A DNA stretch of 64,000 nt from Lysobacter enzymogenes (GCF_900106525.1 NZ_FNOG01000003.1:281676-345675); one strand, 5' to 3'. Counted from the stretch's first letter, positions 16,553-26,430 are shown. Made by a program: numbers and translations. The notes: generated by a model not told the origin, from the sequence alone.

Positions 16553-17718
16553 GCGAGCGGGCACTGCAAACGTCCGGCGCTTCCACGGCGCCGGCGTTCG
16601 ACGAAGCGTGGTTCGCCTCCCGCGCCCAGCCGGGCGTGCAGCGGCTCAAGGCCTACGACCCGGGCCACGACCTGGTCGCGCTGCGCCGGCAGTACGGCGA
16701 AGCCCATCTGGTCGAGCTGGGATCCAACGAGAATCCCTACGGCCCGTCGCCGGCCGCGCGCGCGGCGATCCTGGATTCGCTGCACGCGTTGCACCGTTAT
16801 CCCGACCCGCTCGGCGGCGACCTCAAGCGCGCGCTGGCGCGCAAGCACGGCGTCGATACGAAGCAGATCCTGCTCGGCAACGGCTCGCACGAACTGCTGA
16901 TGCAGCTCGGCCAGGTGTTCGCCGGCCCCGGCGAAGAAGTGGTGTTCTCGCGCTACGGCTTCGCCGTGTTCGCGCTGTCGACCCAGGCGGCCGGCGCGCG
17001 CATGACCATCGTCGATGCATTGCCGCGCGAGGCGGCGATGCCGTGCGGGCACGACCTCGACGCCATCGCCGCGGCGGTGAGCGCCGACACCAAACTGGTG
17101 TACGTGGCCAATCCGAACAATCCCACCGGCACCTGGTTCGGCCGCGAGGCGCTGGTCGAATTCCTCGACAAGATCCCGCCGCAGGTGATCGTGGTGATGG
17201 ACGAGGCCTACGCCGAGATGGCCGACGCGCCGGATTACGCCAGCGCGTTGAGCGTGCTGGATCGCTATCCCAACGTCGCGGTGACGCGCACCTTCAGCAA
17301 GGCCTATGGCCTGGCCGGCCTGCGCGTGGGCTATCTGATCGCGCAGCTGGGTTTGATCGCGGTGATGGACCGCCTGCGCGAGAGCTTCAACGTCAACGGC
17401 CCGGCGCTGACCGCGTGCGAGGCCGCGCTCGGCGACGACGACCATCTGCGCTGGGCCTGCGCACGCAACGCCGAGCAGCGCGCCGCGCTGGCCGAAGCCT
17501 TGAACCGGCGCGGCCTGCGCGCGTTCCCGTCGCAGACCAACTTCGTCCTGGCCGAATTCGGCGCGCGCACGCCGCAGGTGGAAGCCGCGCTGGTCGCGCG
17601 CGGGGTGATCCTGCGGCCGATGGGCGGCTACGGCCTGGGCGACTGCATCCGCATCAGCGTCGGCTCGGCCGACGAGAACCGTCGCCTGCTGGCGGCATTG
17701 GACCAAGTGCTGGCATGA
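16549..17718 (+). CDS. hisC: histidinol-phosphate / aromatic aminotransferase (HisC-like)
   Basis: This 389-residue class-I/II aminotransferase shows LGSNENPYGPSP near residue 58, the ANPNNPTGT motif, and the PLP lysine in TRTFSKAYGLAGLRVGY. Its position between pheA and aroA suggests it transaminates phenylpyruvate or other aromatic keto acids (hisC2 type) rather than serving histidine synthesis alone. The start overlaps pheA by 4 bases (ATGA), so the genes are translationally coupled. Confidence 0.93.
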   Translation: MSERALQTSGASTAPAFDEAWFASRAQPGVQRLKAYDPGHDLVALRRQYGEAHLVELGSNENPYGPSPAARAAILDSLHALHRYPDPLGGDLKRALARKHGVDTKQILLGNGSHELLMQLGQVFAGPGEEVVFSRYGFAVFALSTQAAGARMTIVDALPREAAMPCGHDLDAIAAAVSADTKLVYVANPNNPTGTWFGREALVEFLDKIPPQVIVVMDEAYAEMADAPDYASALSVLDRYPNVAVTRTFSKAYGLAGLRVGYLIAQLGLIAVMDRLRESFNVNGPALTACEAALGDDDHLRWACARNAEQRAALAEALNRRGLRAFPSQTNFVLAEFGARTPQVEAALVARGVILRPMGGYGLGDCIRISVGSADENRRLLAALDQVLA

Positions 17719-19034
17719 GCGCGAGCGATTCTTCCCAAGCCTGGACCGCCGGTCCGGGCGCCGCGTTGCGCGGTTCGATCCGGGTGCCGGGCGACAAGTC
17801 GGTCTCGCACCGCGCGGTGATGCTCGGCGCGCTCGCGCAGGGCGTCACCCGCGTCACCGGCTTTCTCGAAGGCGAGGACACCCGCGCCACCGCGCGTGTG
17901 TTCGAGCAGCTCGGCGTGCGCATCGAAACGCCGAGCGCGAGCGAGCGCATCGTCCACGGCGTCGGCCTGCACGGCCTGCGCGGCAGCGACGCGCCGCTGG
18001 ACTGCGGCAACGCCGGCACCGGCATGCGCCTGCTCGCCGGTGCGCTGGCGGGGCAGGGCTTCGACAGCGTGCTGATCGGCGATGCGTCGTTGTCGAAGCG
18101 GCCGATGCGGCGCGTGACCGAGCCGCTCGCGGCGATGGGCGCGCGCATCGACACCGTCGAGGGTGGCCTGCCGCCGCTGCGCATCCACGGCGGCCGCGAA
18201 CTGCGCGGGATCGAATACACCTTGCCGGTCGCCAGCGCGCAGGTGAAGTCGGCGCTGCTGCTGGCCGGCTTGTACGCGCAGGGCGACACCGTGGTGCACG
18301 AACCGCACCCGACCCGCGACTACACCGAGCGCATGCTCGCCGCGTTCGGCTGGCCGATCGAGTTCTCGCCCGGCTACGCGCGCCTGAGCGGCGGCCACGC
18401 GCTGCGCGCGACCGATGTCGCGGTGCCGGCCGACTTCTCCTCGGCGGCGTTCTTCCTGGTCGCCGCGAGCGTGATTCCGGGTTCGGAGCTGCTGCTCGAA
18501 GCGGTCGGCATGAACCCGCGCCGCACCGGTTTGTTGTCGGCGCTGCGGCTGATGGGCGCGGACATCGTCGAAGAAAATCCGCGCAGCGAAGGCGGCGAGC
18601 CGGTCGCCGATCTGCGCGTGCGCCACGCGCGCCTGCGCGGCGTCGAGGTGCCGCAGGCGCTGGTGCCGGACATGATCGACGAGTTCCCGGCGCTGTTCGT
18701 CGCCGCGGCGGTCGCCGAAGGCCGCACCGTGGTCAGCGGCGCGGCCGAGCTGCGGGTCAAGGAGTCCGACCGCATCGCGACCATGGCCGTGGGCCTGCGC
18801 GCGCTCGGCGCGAACATCGAGGAAACGCCCGACGGCGCGATCGTCGACGGCGGCGCGTTGGGCGGCGGCGCGGTGGAAAGCCACGGCGACCATCGCATCG
18901 CGATGAGTTTCGCGGTGGCCGCGCAGTTGGCGGCGGGCGAGGTGCGGATCGGCGATGTGGCCAATGTGGCGACCTCGTTCCCGGGCTTCGAGGAACTGGC
19001 GGCGAAGGCGGGGATGCGGGTCGGCCACGGCTGA
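17715..19034 (+). CDS. aroA: 5-enolpyruvylshikimate-3-phosphate synthase
   Basis: This 439-residue protein shows RVPGDKSVSHRAVMLGA (about 23-39), LDCGNAGTGMRLLAGAL (about 95-111) and SLSKRPMRRV, all in the expected order. It catalyses the sixth step of the shikimate pathway, the target of glyphosate. The family pattern with GDKS and GNAGT(G/A)MR fits class I. It overlaps hisC by 4 bases and is followed by a terminator, so it ends the operon. Confidence 0.96.
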   Translation: MSASDSSQAWTAGPGAALRGSIRVPGDKSVSHRAVMLGALAQGVTRVTGFLEGEDTRATARVFEQLGVRIETPSASERIVHGVGLHGLRGSDAPLDCGNAGTGMRLLAGALAGQGFDSVLIGDASLSKRPMRRVTEPLAAMGARIDTVEGGLPPLRIHGGRELRGIEYTLPVASAQVKSALLLAGLYAQGDTVVHEPHPTRDYTERMLAAFGWPIEFSPGYARLSGGHALRATDVAVPADFSSAAFFLVAASVIPGSELLLEAVGMNPRRTGLLSALRLMGADIVEENPRSEGGEPVADLRVRHARLRGVEVPQALVPDMIDEFPALFVAAAVAEGRTVVSGAAELRVKESDRIATMAVGLRALGANIEETPDGAIVDGGALGGGAVESHGDHRIAMSFAVAAQLAAGEVRIGDVANVATSFPGFEELAAKAGMRVGHG

Positions 19035-19053
19035 GTCGAGCATCGCCGCTGCA

Positions 19054-19090
19054 CCCACAAAAAAGCGGCCTTCGGGCCGCTTCTTTGTGG
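19054..19090. terminator. terminator after aroA
   Basis: AAGCGGCC-TTCG-GGCCGCTT forms an 8-bp stem with a UUCG tetraloop (19063-19082), flanked by an A-run before and TCTTTG after. The outer CCCACAAA/TTTGTGGG extends the stem. Confidence 0.85.
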
Positions 19091-19251
19091 GTGGGCTTCA
19101 GGCCCGACATTTTTTCTTTTGTGGGAGGGCCTTCAGGCCCGATGCTTTTCGGCCGGGTCGCCGCGACCTGTGACAAAAGCATCGGGCCTGAAGGCCCTCC
19201 CACAACAGCAAACGCGAACCGCTCGTGTGGGAGGGACTTCAGTCCCGACGC
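19086..19251. repeat. second REP family (GTGGGAGGGCTTCAGGCCCGA type)
   Basis: Four related palindromic units lie here. An isolated copy is at 19086-19108. A perfect 30-bp inverted pair has arms 19120-19149 and 19175-19204. A further copy at 19225-19251 changes GCCTTCAGGCCC to GACTTCAGTCCC, which preserves pairing. The class is distinct from the GTAGGAGC REPs. It lies between convergent aroA and the TonB-domain gene. Confidence 0.8.
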
Positions 19252-19276
19252 TCTGCGTTCGGATCGCCCGAAGCTA

Positions 19277-19864
19277 TTACTGCATCGGCCGGAATTCCAC
19301 CGGCTGTTCGACCACCGACGCCACCTCGCGCCCATTGCGCGTAGCCGGCTTGAAGCGCCAGTCGCGCACCGCGACCATCGCGGCGCGGTCGAGTTCGCGC
19401 GAACCGCTGCGGCGGGCCACGGCGACATCGTCGGCGCGGCCGTCGGCGCCGACATTGACCCGAAGCACCACGGTGCCGCCTTCGCCGCGGCGCAGCGCCG
19501 CGACCGGATAGCGCGGCGGCGGGTTGCGGCCCAGCGCCAGCGCGTCGGTGGCGCGCGGCTTGGCCGCGGCCTTCTTGTCGCTGGCGGCCTTGGCCACGTT
19601 CTTGTTCGGTGTGGCGAGGGCCTTGTCGGCGTCCGTACCGGTCGCCGGCGTGCGCTCGATCGGCGGCAGCGCCATTACCGGCGCCATCGGCGTGGGCGCC
19701 GGCGGTGCCGGACGCTTGCCGTAGAGATACCAGCCCAGGAACGCCGACCCGAGCAGGATCAGCAGCAGCCACAGGCCGGTGCGGCCTGCCGATTCGCCGG
19801 TCGCGGTCTGCGCCGCGTCGGGTTGCGGCGTCTGGGAATCGATGGAATGTGATGCAGTGCTCAT
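19277..19864 (-). CDS. TonB C-terminal-domain protein, copy 1
   Basis: This 195-residue protein has one TM helix (about 30-48, GLWLLLILLGSAFLGWYLYG), a Pro/Ala-rich spacer and a TonB_C domain at about 115-190 (RYPVAALRRGEGGTVVLRVNVG, then SRELDRAAMVAVRDWRFKPA). TonB-like proteins couple the proton-motive force to outer-membrane transporters, but no ExbB/ExbD or receptor is adjacent. The spacer is short for spanning the periplasm. AAGGAGGT precedes the ATG. The neighbour 20012-20680 is a paralog. Confidence 0.85.
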   Translation of the reverse strand: MSTASHSIDSQTPQPDAAQTATGESAGRTGLWLLLILLGSAFLGWYLYGKRPAPPAPTPMAPVMALPPIERTPATGTDADKALATPNKNVAKAASDKKAAAKPRATDALALGRNPPPRYPVAALRRGEGGTVVLRVNVGADGRADDVAVARRSGSRELDRAAMVAVRDWRFKPATRNGREVASVVEQPVEFRPMQ

Positions 19865-20011
19865 GCCGACCTCCTTTCGGCGAACCCGGGGGATGGTTCG
19901 CGGAGGCCGAGCTTCGAAGCGCGGGCGTTACCCGTGGGTGAACGTCGCGTCGATTCGGTTCAGGACCGATTCAAAAGGCTGGCAGATAGCGCCTGTGCGC
20001 CAACTCCTGCC

Positions 20012-20680
20012 TCACTGATTGGGATTGAACGTAATCGGCACCAGCACCGTATCGGCGACCGGGCGGCCGCTGCGGGTGGCGGGCTGGAAGCGCCAGCCGC
20101 GCACGGCGCTGAGCGCGGCGCGGTCGAGCGCGCGCGAGCCGCTGCCCTGGACCACTTCGGCCTCGGCGACATCGCCCTGTTCGGTGATCTGCACCTGCAG
20201 CCGCACCGTGCCGCCTTCGCCGCGGCGCAGCGAGGCGGCCGGATACTGCGGCGCGCGGTTGCTGGCCAGCGGCGCGGCGCCGACGTGGGCGCCGGTGGGC
20301 GCGGCCGGCGCGGCGGCCGTCGGCGCGCTCGGCAGCGACTGCGGCGGCGCCGGCGGGTTGGGGTTTTCGACCAGTTGCGGGCGCTCGTCCTGCGCCGCCG
20401 GCGCCGATTCGGGCACCTGCTGCGGCGCCGGCGCGGGACCGACGCTGCCGTCGGCGGGCGCCGGGGCCGGCAGCGGCGCGTAGAACGGCTGCTCGCTGGT
20501 CGGCGGGGTGCCGTCGGCGCGGTAGAAACCGTCGCTGCGGTTGCGGTTGCTCTGCCAGACCCAGGCGAACAGCGCCAACCCGATCGCGAAAGCGCCCACG
20601 ACCCACAGCCAGGCCTTGCCCGACGGAACCCAGGCGGCGAGGTCGAAGGAACGGCGCGGTGCGGGGGAGGGCGTCGACAT
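20012..20680 (-). CDS. TonB C-terminal-domain protein, copy 2
   Basis: This 222-residue protein has the same layout as its neighbour: TM helix (about 22-43), long Pro/Ala/Gln-rich periplasmic spacer (about 55-140) and TonB_C domain (about 145-218, YPAASLRRGEGGTVRLQVQI, RALDRAALSAVRGWRFQPATRSG). The shared LRRGEGGTV and WRF-PATR segments indicate tandem duplication followed by divergence of the spacers. The start at 20680 was chosen because upstream codons in frame lack hydrophobic or conserved sequence. Confidence 0.85.
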   Translation of the reverse strand: MSTPSPAPRRSFDLAAWVPSGKAWLWVVGAFAIGLALFAWVWQSNRNRSDGFYRADGTPPTSEQPFYAPLPAPAPADGSVGPAPAPQQVPESAPAAQDERPQLVENPNPPAPPQSLPSAPTAAAPAAPTGAHVGAAPLASNRAPQYPAASLRRGEGGTVRLQVQITEQGDVAEAEVVQGSGSRALDRAALSAVRGWRFQPATRSGRPVADTVLVPITFNPNQ

Positions 20681-20682
20681 AG

Positions 20683-22140
<1,458 letters not shown>

Positions 22141-22248
22141 GTGCGTCCGGCCTGAGCGCGCCCGCTCCTCACGAGCCGGGCGCGGCGCAGCCGGACTGAG
22201 CGGGCGCGGCCGCCGCCCGCGCTGCGGGCAACCACGGAGGGTCGTCGC

Positions 22249-22632
22249 ATGGAATCGTTCTTCTTTGTGTTCGTCGTCGCCGCCAAGATCCTGCTCGCGC
22301 TGGCGCTGTGGGCGGCGGTGCAGTACGCCGCGCTCGGCCCGGCCAATCGCCGCCGGGCCGAACCGCTGGCGAACGGGCGTCTGTTCGGGCGCGCGCTGCT
22401 GGGCGTCGGCGCCGGCCTCTTGATCGGCGCCGCATCGATCGCTGTGGTCTGGGGCGCGATCGCCGCGGCCGGCGGCGAACTCGACGATGCGCTCTTTTTC
22501 CTGATCCTGCTGTCGTTGCCGGTGGCTTTCATCGCGGCGACGCTGTGCGGGTTCTGGCTGGGCCGGCGTTGGGTGTTGCAGGCGCAGCCGGGGGCCGCGC
22601 CGCCGACGCCCGCGCCGAAGACGGCCGAATAA
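22249..22632 (+). CDS. small three-helix membrane protein
   Basis: This 127-residue protein has three TM helices (about 5-25, 48-70, 80-105) and a short Pro/Ala C-terminal tail. GGAGG lies upstream of the ATG. It follows serS by 108 bases in the same direction. No family is recognised with confidence; DUF350-like proteins are an alternative by size. Confidence 0.6.
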   Translation: MESFFFVFVVAAKILLALALWAAVQYAALGPANRRRAEPLANGRLFGRALLGVGAGLLIGAASIAVVWGAIAAAGGELDDALFFLILLSLPVAFIAATLCGFWLGRRWVLQAQPGAAPPTPAPKTAE

Positions 22633-22658
22633 AAAAGCCGGGCCCGCCGGGACCCGGC
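22631..22658 (-). terminator. terminator of azoR transcript
   Basis: On the minus strand a GC stem (GCCGGG/CCCGGC with a partly self-paired 10-base loop) is followed by six T. It also overlaps the stop codon of the plus-strand membrane protein gene. Confidence 0.75.
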
Positions 22659-22744
22659 CCATGCCGGCGTGGGGGAGGAAGCGCCGGAAGACTGTGCGCA
22701 AGCCGCCGGCCGCGCCGGCGCGCTGCGGATTCGAACCGCCAGGT

Positions 22745-23323
22745 TCAGGCCGCCAGACGCTGCGGCCGCGGGATCGAGGCATGCGCCGCTGCGAGCGCGT
22801 CGGCACGGTGCTGCGGCGAATACGACACGCCCTCGGCACGTACGAATTCCACATCGGTCACGCCGATGAAGCCCAGCACGTGACGCAGATAAGTCTCCTG
22901 GAAGTCGCTCGGCTGGCCGCTGTGCAGGCCGCCGCGGCCGCTGGCGACGATCGCCTTCTTGCCCTTGGCCAGGCCTTCCGGGCCGTCGGCGGTATAGCGG
23001 AACGTCTTGCCGGCGATCGCGACCCGGTCGATCCACGCTTTCAGCGTCGAAGGAATGCCGAAGTTGTACATCGGCGCGCCAATCACGATCACATCGGCTT
23101 GCAGGAATTGTTGCAGGATGCGCTCGGATCGCTCGGTTTCGGCCGGATCGTCCTTTGCCAGGGAACGGCCGGTAAGATGGGGGATCGGGTCGGCGTCCAG
23201 ATCCAGGTGCTCCACGCGCAGGCCCGGCAGATCGTCCTGCCAGCGCGCCGCCACCGCGGCGGTGAGTTCGCGAGTCACGGAATTTGCGCTCAAGGCGCTT
23301 GAATCGATGTGCAGAAGCTTCAT
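22745..23323 (-). CDS. azoR: FMN-dependent NADH-azoreductase
   Basis: This 192-residue flavodoxin-fold protein begins MKLLHIDSSALSANSVTREL and includes IVIGAPMYNFGIPSTLKAWIDRV and RGG. These are the FMN-binding loops of AzoR-type quinone/azo reductases (usual length about 200). It detoxifies quinones in the cytoplasm. It is divergent from a LysR gene with a 124-base gap, the usual arrangement for a LysR-controlled oxidoreductase. Confidence 0.93.
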   Translation of the reverse strand: MKLLHIDSSALSANSVTRELTAAVAARWQDDLPGLRVEHLDLDADPIPHLTGRSLAKDDPAETERSERILQQFLQADVIVIGAPMYNFGIPSTLKAWIDRVAIAGKTFRYTADGPEGLAKGKKAIVASGRGGLHSGQPSDFQETYLRHVLGFIGVTDVEFVRAEGVSYSPQHRADALAAAHASIPRPQRLAA

Positions 23324-23447
23324 GTCGGGACCTCGCCGGGTCGTTGGGATGCGGGCGTTGCCGCGTTGAGGCAAAGTCTGGATCGTTGCGGCAATGGGAT
23401 AAAGTTGGTCCAATATCACTCGCTGTTCTAATTTTGGAACTATCGTC
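23324..23447. promoter_or_regulatory. divergent azoR/lysR control region
   Basis: The gap contains GTTC-N8-GAAC (23426-23441), a dyad with T-N11-A geometry typical of LysR-type boxes, placed just before the regulator's ATG, in an AT-richer patch. It is a candidate autoregulatory site. Promoter hexamers are not clear. Confidence 0.45.
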
Positions 23448-24467
23448 ATGCACGATCTGAATGACCTGTACTACTTCGCGATGGTCGTGGACCACGCCGG
23501 CTTCGCCGCCGCCGAGCGCGCGCTGGGCATTCCCAAGTCGCGCCTGAGCCGGCGCATCAGCCAGCTGGAAACCGACCTGGGCGTGCGCCTGCTGCAGCGT
23601 TCCACCCGCCGCTTCGCGGTCACCGAAGTGGGCAACAGCGTGTATCGCCACGCCCAGTCGATGCTGGCCGAGGCCCAGGCCGCGCGCGAAGTGGTCGACC
23701 GCCTCAGCGCCGAGCCGCGCGGGGTGATCCGGGTCAGCGTGCCGGTCGGCCTGGCCCAGCAGCAGATTCCCAAACTGCTGCCCGAATTCCTGGCCAAATA
23801 CCCGCAGGTGCGGGTGCAGTTGCACGTCAGCAACCGCCGCGTCGACATCATCAACGAAGGCGTGGACGTGGCCCTGCGCGTGCGCTCCAAGCTCGACGAC
23901 GACGGCAGCCTGGTGATGCGCAGCTTCGGCCAGATCCAAGAACTGCTGGTGGCCAGCCCGAAGTACCTCAACCGCATGGGCCGCCCGACCAATCCGGACG
24001 AACTGGCCGAGCACGTCACCCTGAGCATCAGCGAAGACGACGCGCGCCAGCGCTGGGAACTGCACGGCCCCGACGGCGAAGTGCGCAAGGTCGAGCTCAA
24101 GCCGCGAGTGATGGGTTTCGATTTCCCGATGCTGATGGCGCTGGCCGAGCAGGGCGTGGGCATCACCCTGCTGCCGGAAACCGTCTGCGCCGAAGCCGTG
24201 CGCCGCGGCGAACTGGAAGTGGTGCTGCCGAACTGGCGCCTGCCGCAGGGCATCTTCCACGCCGTGTTCGCCTCGCGCCGCGGCCTGCTGCCGGCGGTGC
24301 GGGTGTTCATCGACTTCCTCGCCGAAAAAGCGCCGTCGCTGGTCGAATCCGCGCGCCTGCAATGCAGCGACATCAAGGGCGGCCCGTGCCCCGACAGCAT
24401 CTCCGGGCGCGACGGCAAGGGCGCGAAGAAGGCCGACAAGGGCGCTGGCGTACCGGCCCAGGCGTGA
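23448..24467 (+). CDS. LysR-family transcriptional regulator
   Basis: This 339-residue protein has a winged HTH at residues about 3-62 (MHDLNDLYYFAMVVDHAGFAAAERALG, SRLSRRISQLETDLGVRLLQR). A LysR substrate-binding domain (about 90-300) and a basic C-terminal tail of about 35 residues follow. The family usually has about 300 residues, so the tail is an extension. It most likely regulates the divergent azoR in response to quinones or oxidants. Confidence 0.92.
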   Translation: MHDLNDLYYFAMVVDHAGFAAAERALGIPKSRLSRRISQLETDLGVRLLQRSTRRFAVTEVGNSVYRHAQSMLAEAQAAREVVDRLSAEPRGVIRVSVPVGLAQQQIPKLLPEFLAKYPQVRVQLHVSNRRVDIINEGVDVALRVRSKLDDDGSLVMRSFGQIQELLVASPKYLNRMGRPTNPDELAEHVTLSISEDDARQRWELHGPDGEVRKVELKPRVMGFDFPMLMALAEQGVGITLLPETVCAEAVRRGELEVVLPNWRLPQGIFHAVFASRRGLLPAVRVFIDFLAEKAPSLVESARLQCSDIKGGPCPDSISGRDGKGAKKADKGAGVPAQA

Positions 24468-24476
24468 GACAATGCC

Positions 24477-24499
24477 GCGCCCGGCGCAAGGCCGGGCGC
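24477..24499 (+). other. GC-rich hairpin after the lysR gene
   Basis: A perfect 9-bp stem GCGCCCGGC/GCCGGGCGC with a GCAAG loop lies 10 bases past the stop codon. There is no T-run, so it may stabilise the 3' end rather than act as a classical terminator. Confidence 0.4.
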
Positions 24500-24568
24500 G
24501 TCGCCGCAACGAGCGGCGGTCGGATCGGGCGGCTGCGCCGTCCCGCAATCCGACGATGATCCGTTTAC

Positions 24569-24658
24569 GGAGAGATGGCCGAGTGGTTTAAGGCAGCGGT
24601 CTTGAAAACCGCCGAAGGGTCAAACCTTCCGTGGGTTCGAATCCCACTCTCTCCGCCA
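24569..24658 (+). tRNA. tRNA-Ser(TGA)
   Basis: This 90-base tRNA has acceptor GGAGAGA/TCTCTCC, anticodon loop CTTGAAA (TGA), a long variable arm (CGAAGGGTCAAACCTTCCG) diagnostic of class-II tRNA-Ser, T-loop TTCGAAT and an encoded CCA. The prophage begins immediately after it. Confidence 0.96.
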
Positions 24659-24667
24659 AGTCAAGCC

Positions 24668-24922
24668 CTAACGCGCTGATTCGGAAGTTTTTTTCAGCTT
24701 CTGTGCGCGGCTACCCACCATCCTACCCGCCACCTCCGATTTGGCGATCCAGTCGTCGATCCAGGCCTGCACCTCCGACTCCAGCCAGCGAACGGTGCCA
24801 GTCTCGACCTCGCGCCGCGGCGCTGGGAACGTGCCGGCGGCGATGCGATCGTAGATGGTCGAGTGCTTGTAGCCGGTGCGCTCCTCGACCTCGGCGCGCG
24901 TGAGTAGCCGCTCAGCCCCCAT
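24668..24922 (-). CDS. AlpA-family / MerR-like HTH regulator (excisionase-like)
   Basis: This 84-residue protein reads LLTRAEVEERTGYKHSTIYDRIAAGTFP and then VRWLESEVQAWIDDWI. This is the compact winged-helix AlpA/Xis layout that phages use to activate integrase or promote excision. It is the last gene of the early operon, beside the left edge where an integrase would normally lie. Confidence 0.85.
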   Translation of the reverse strand: MGAERLLTRAEVEERTGYKHSTIYDRIAAGTFPAPRREVETGTVRWLESEVQAWIDDWIAKSEVAGRMVGSRAQKLKKTSESAR

Positions 24923-25256
24923 CGCCCCTCTCCTCGTTGGTGTTCATGCGGCTCTGCACGAGCGCATCTGCGAATGCCTTATCTCGGCGCCGTTCAGCGT
25001 CTCGCAAATCTGCGTCTAGGTCGAAGAACTCGACGCGTTGGCGAGACCGCTGCAACGTGTAGCCCCGCTTTGCCATGAACCACAAAAATACGTCTATCAC
25101 ATAGACCTGGCCGTCTATCCAGCTGGGCCGCTGGAAGCCTCCGCCATCATCGCCGACCAGTTCGTGCATGGTCCTGAACACCGCCTTCTGATCGTGGAAG
25201 TCGCGCAGGATCGGCGGGAGATAGCGACCGGACTTCAGCCACTCGGCAAGGTTCAC
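24912..25256 (-). CDS. phage protein of unknown function
   Basis: This 114-residue protein begins MNLAEWLKSGRYLPPILRDFHDQKAVFRTMHELVG. The first half reads as a compact domain and the second half (RQRVEFFDLDADLRDAERRRDKAFADAL) as a charged helix. It overlaps its neighbours by 11 bases downstream and 4 bases upstream, as expected in this tightly packed operon. Confidence 0.7.
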   Translation of the reverse strand: MNLAEWLKSGRYLPPILRDFHDQKAVFRTMHELVGDDGGGFQRPSWIDGQVYVIDVFLWFMAKRGYTLQRSRQRVEFFDLDADLRDAERRRDKAFADALVQSRMNTNEERGDGG

Positions 25257-25645
25257 TCCCCACCCCCACCCGCGCCCCGAGCAGCGTCGATTGCGGCGTC
25301 GAAGCTATCGCCGCTGAGCCACAGAATTTCGTCGTCTACTGACGGGTCGAACTCGTCCCGCAGCCACCGATACCTCTCCGCATCCTCGCGGTCCCGCGCC
25401 GTGTCCTGGGGCGCAAGATGGAGACGGTCTCCGACTTTCGGCTCGTAACCGCCGTACAACTGGATTTCGGCTGCAGCGAAGTGCGGCAGGTTCCGGTTAG
25501 TGACGAGACACACCGACGCCATCGGCTGCGCGCCCGCCGGCGCTGAGGCGTCGATCTCGCGCAGCAACGCGGTTCGGTACTGGCCGAGCGACTGGAACGT
25601 CGCAGCATGAGAGTCGTTCGCGACAAGTGCCCTCAGGTCACGCAT
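25253..25645 (-). CDS. phage protein of unknown function
   Basis: This 130-residue protein has a segment (DREDAERYRWLRDEFDP ... DAAIDAARGAGGG) that recurs in many small early phage proteins. The N-terminal half has several strands and a central VCLVTNRNLPHFAAAEI. It overlaps both neighbours by 4 to 8 bases. Function is unknown. Confidence 0.7.
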   Translation of the reverse strand: MRDLRALVANDSHAATFQSLGQYRTALLREIDASAPAGAQPMASVCLVTNRNLPHFAAAEIQLYGGYEPKVGDRLHLAPQDTARDREDAERYRWLRDEFDPSVDDEILWLSGDSFDAAIDAARGAGGGGE

Positions 25646-25832
25646 AGCTCAGGTCCTCGATCACCGCGTCGTGCGGATGCGTTTCCGAGTCGTAGTAGTC
25701 GGTCCAAGCCTCGCCGCCGCTGGCTACCCAAGCTTTGCGCAGGTCCAATCGGCCGTAGTAGTTGTAGCGGATGAGGTAGCGGACCAGTCGGGCGCGCCAC
25801 CAGAAGTGATGCAACTTAGAGCGGTCGTTCAT
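25638..25832 (-). CDS. small phage protein, aromatic-rich
   Basis: This 64-residue protein is rich in Trp, Tyr and Arg (FWWRARLVRYLIRYNYYGRLDL, then WTDYYDSETHPHDAVIEDL). It overlaps the upstream gene by 17 bases and the downstream gene by 8, consistent with coupled translation. No known family is recognised. Confidence 0.6.
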   Translation of the reverse strand: MNDRSKLHHFWWRARLVRYLIRYNYYGRLDLRKAWVASGGEAWTDYYDSETHPHDAVIEDLSYA

Positions 25833-26004
25833 GACGGTTCTCCTTCTCCACGTGGCGCAAGATGATTGCCCTGCCGCGGAGCGATGCAGCGATTTGGTTT
25901 GAGTGCAGGCCAGGATCTCGCTGCACCAGCTCAGCAGCGATCCGGTCGAGAAATTCGGGCGTGCCTTCCTGCACAGTTGCGCGATCCGAGGGGCGCTCAG
26001 TCAT
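25816..26004 (-). CDS. small phage protein
   Basis: This 62-residue protein starts MTERPSDRATVQEGTPEFLDRIAAEL. The ATG at 26004 follows the stop of the preceding gene by 2 bases. The LDRIAAELVQRDPGLHSNQIAASLRGRAIIL part could be a small helical DNA-contacting domain. Function is unknown. Confidence 0.55.
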   Translation of the reverse strand: MTERPSDRATVQEGTPEFLDRIAAELVQRDPGLHSNQIAASLRGRAIILRHVEKENRHERPL

Positions 26005-26006
26005 GG

Positions 26007-26297
26007 CTAGATATCCTTTCCGAGTACATAGGGCTTGGGAACGACTCCTTCGTCTTGAAACGGCTTGAGCGCGTCGCGCAGCACCGCTGCGCGCTGTGGG
26101 CCGAACGAAAGCCCAGGCGTCACGGCGTAGTCGCCGGTCGCTTCCGCGCCGGCGGCTGCCGCATCGGCCAGCTTCTCGACCCGCAGCCGTGCGACGTGCA
26201 GGCGATCTGCGAGGTTGCGATGGCCGAGGCACAGCAGCATCGAGATGGCTCGCTGCATCGCGTCCAGCGGGTGATCGTTGTCGTAGAGGTCAGCCAT
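26007..26297 (-). CDS. phage protein of unknown function
   Basis: This 96-residue mainly helical protein (MADLYDNDHPLDAMQRAISMLLCLGHRNLADRL) lies in the early operon and overlaps the 46-residue ORF upstream by 8 bases. No conserved catalytic motif is visible. Confidence 0.65.
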   Translation of the reverse strand: MADLYDNDHPLDAMQRAISMLLCLGHRNLADRLHVARLRVEKLADAAAAGAEATGDYAVTPGLSFGPQRAAVLRDALKPFQDEGVVPKPYVLGKDI

Positions 26298-26430
26298 TCC
26301 CGCCGCCCTCCCGGCCCAGGGCTGCGGTGAGGGCTGCGCGCATCATTGCCTCAGCATCGTCCGAGTAGACTGGCTGAAACGTGGTGAATGCATGCAGCGC
26401 CTTCTGAACCATCTCTTCAGTGACAAACAC
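26290..26430 (-). CDS. 46-residue phage ORF
   Basis: A GTG at 26430 with GAGGAG upstream opens a 46-codon frame reading VFVTEEMVQKALHAFTTFQP and ending AALTAALGREGGGNG. Small proteins with an N-terminal helix and an EAMMRAALTAAL end are common in phage early operons. It fills a gap of about 120 bases between two firmer genes and overlaps both. Confidence 0.5.
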   Translation of the reverse strand: MFVTEEMVQKALHAFTTFQPVYSDDAEAMMRAALTAALGREGGGNG

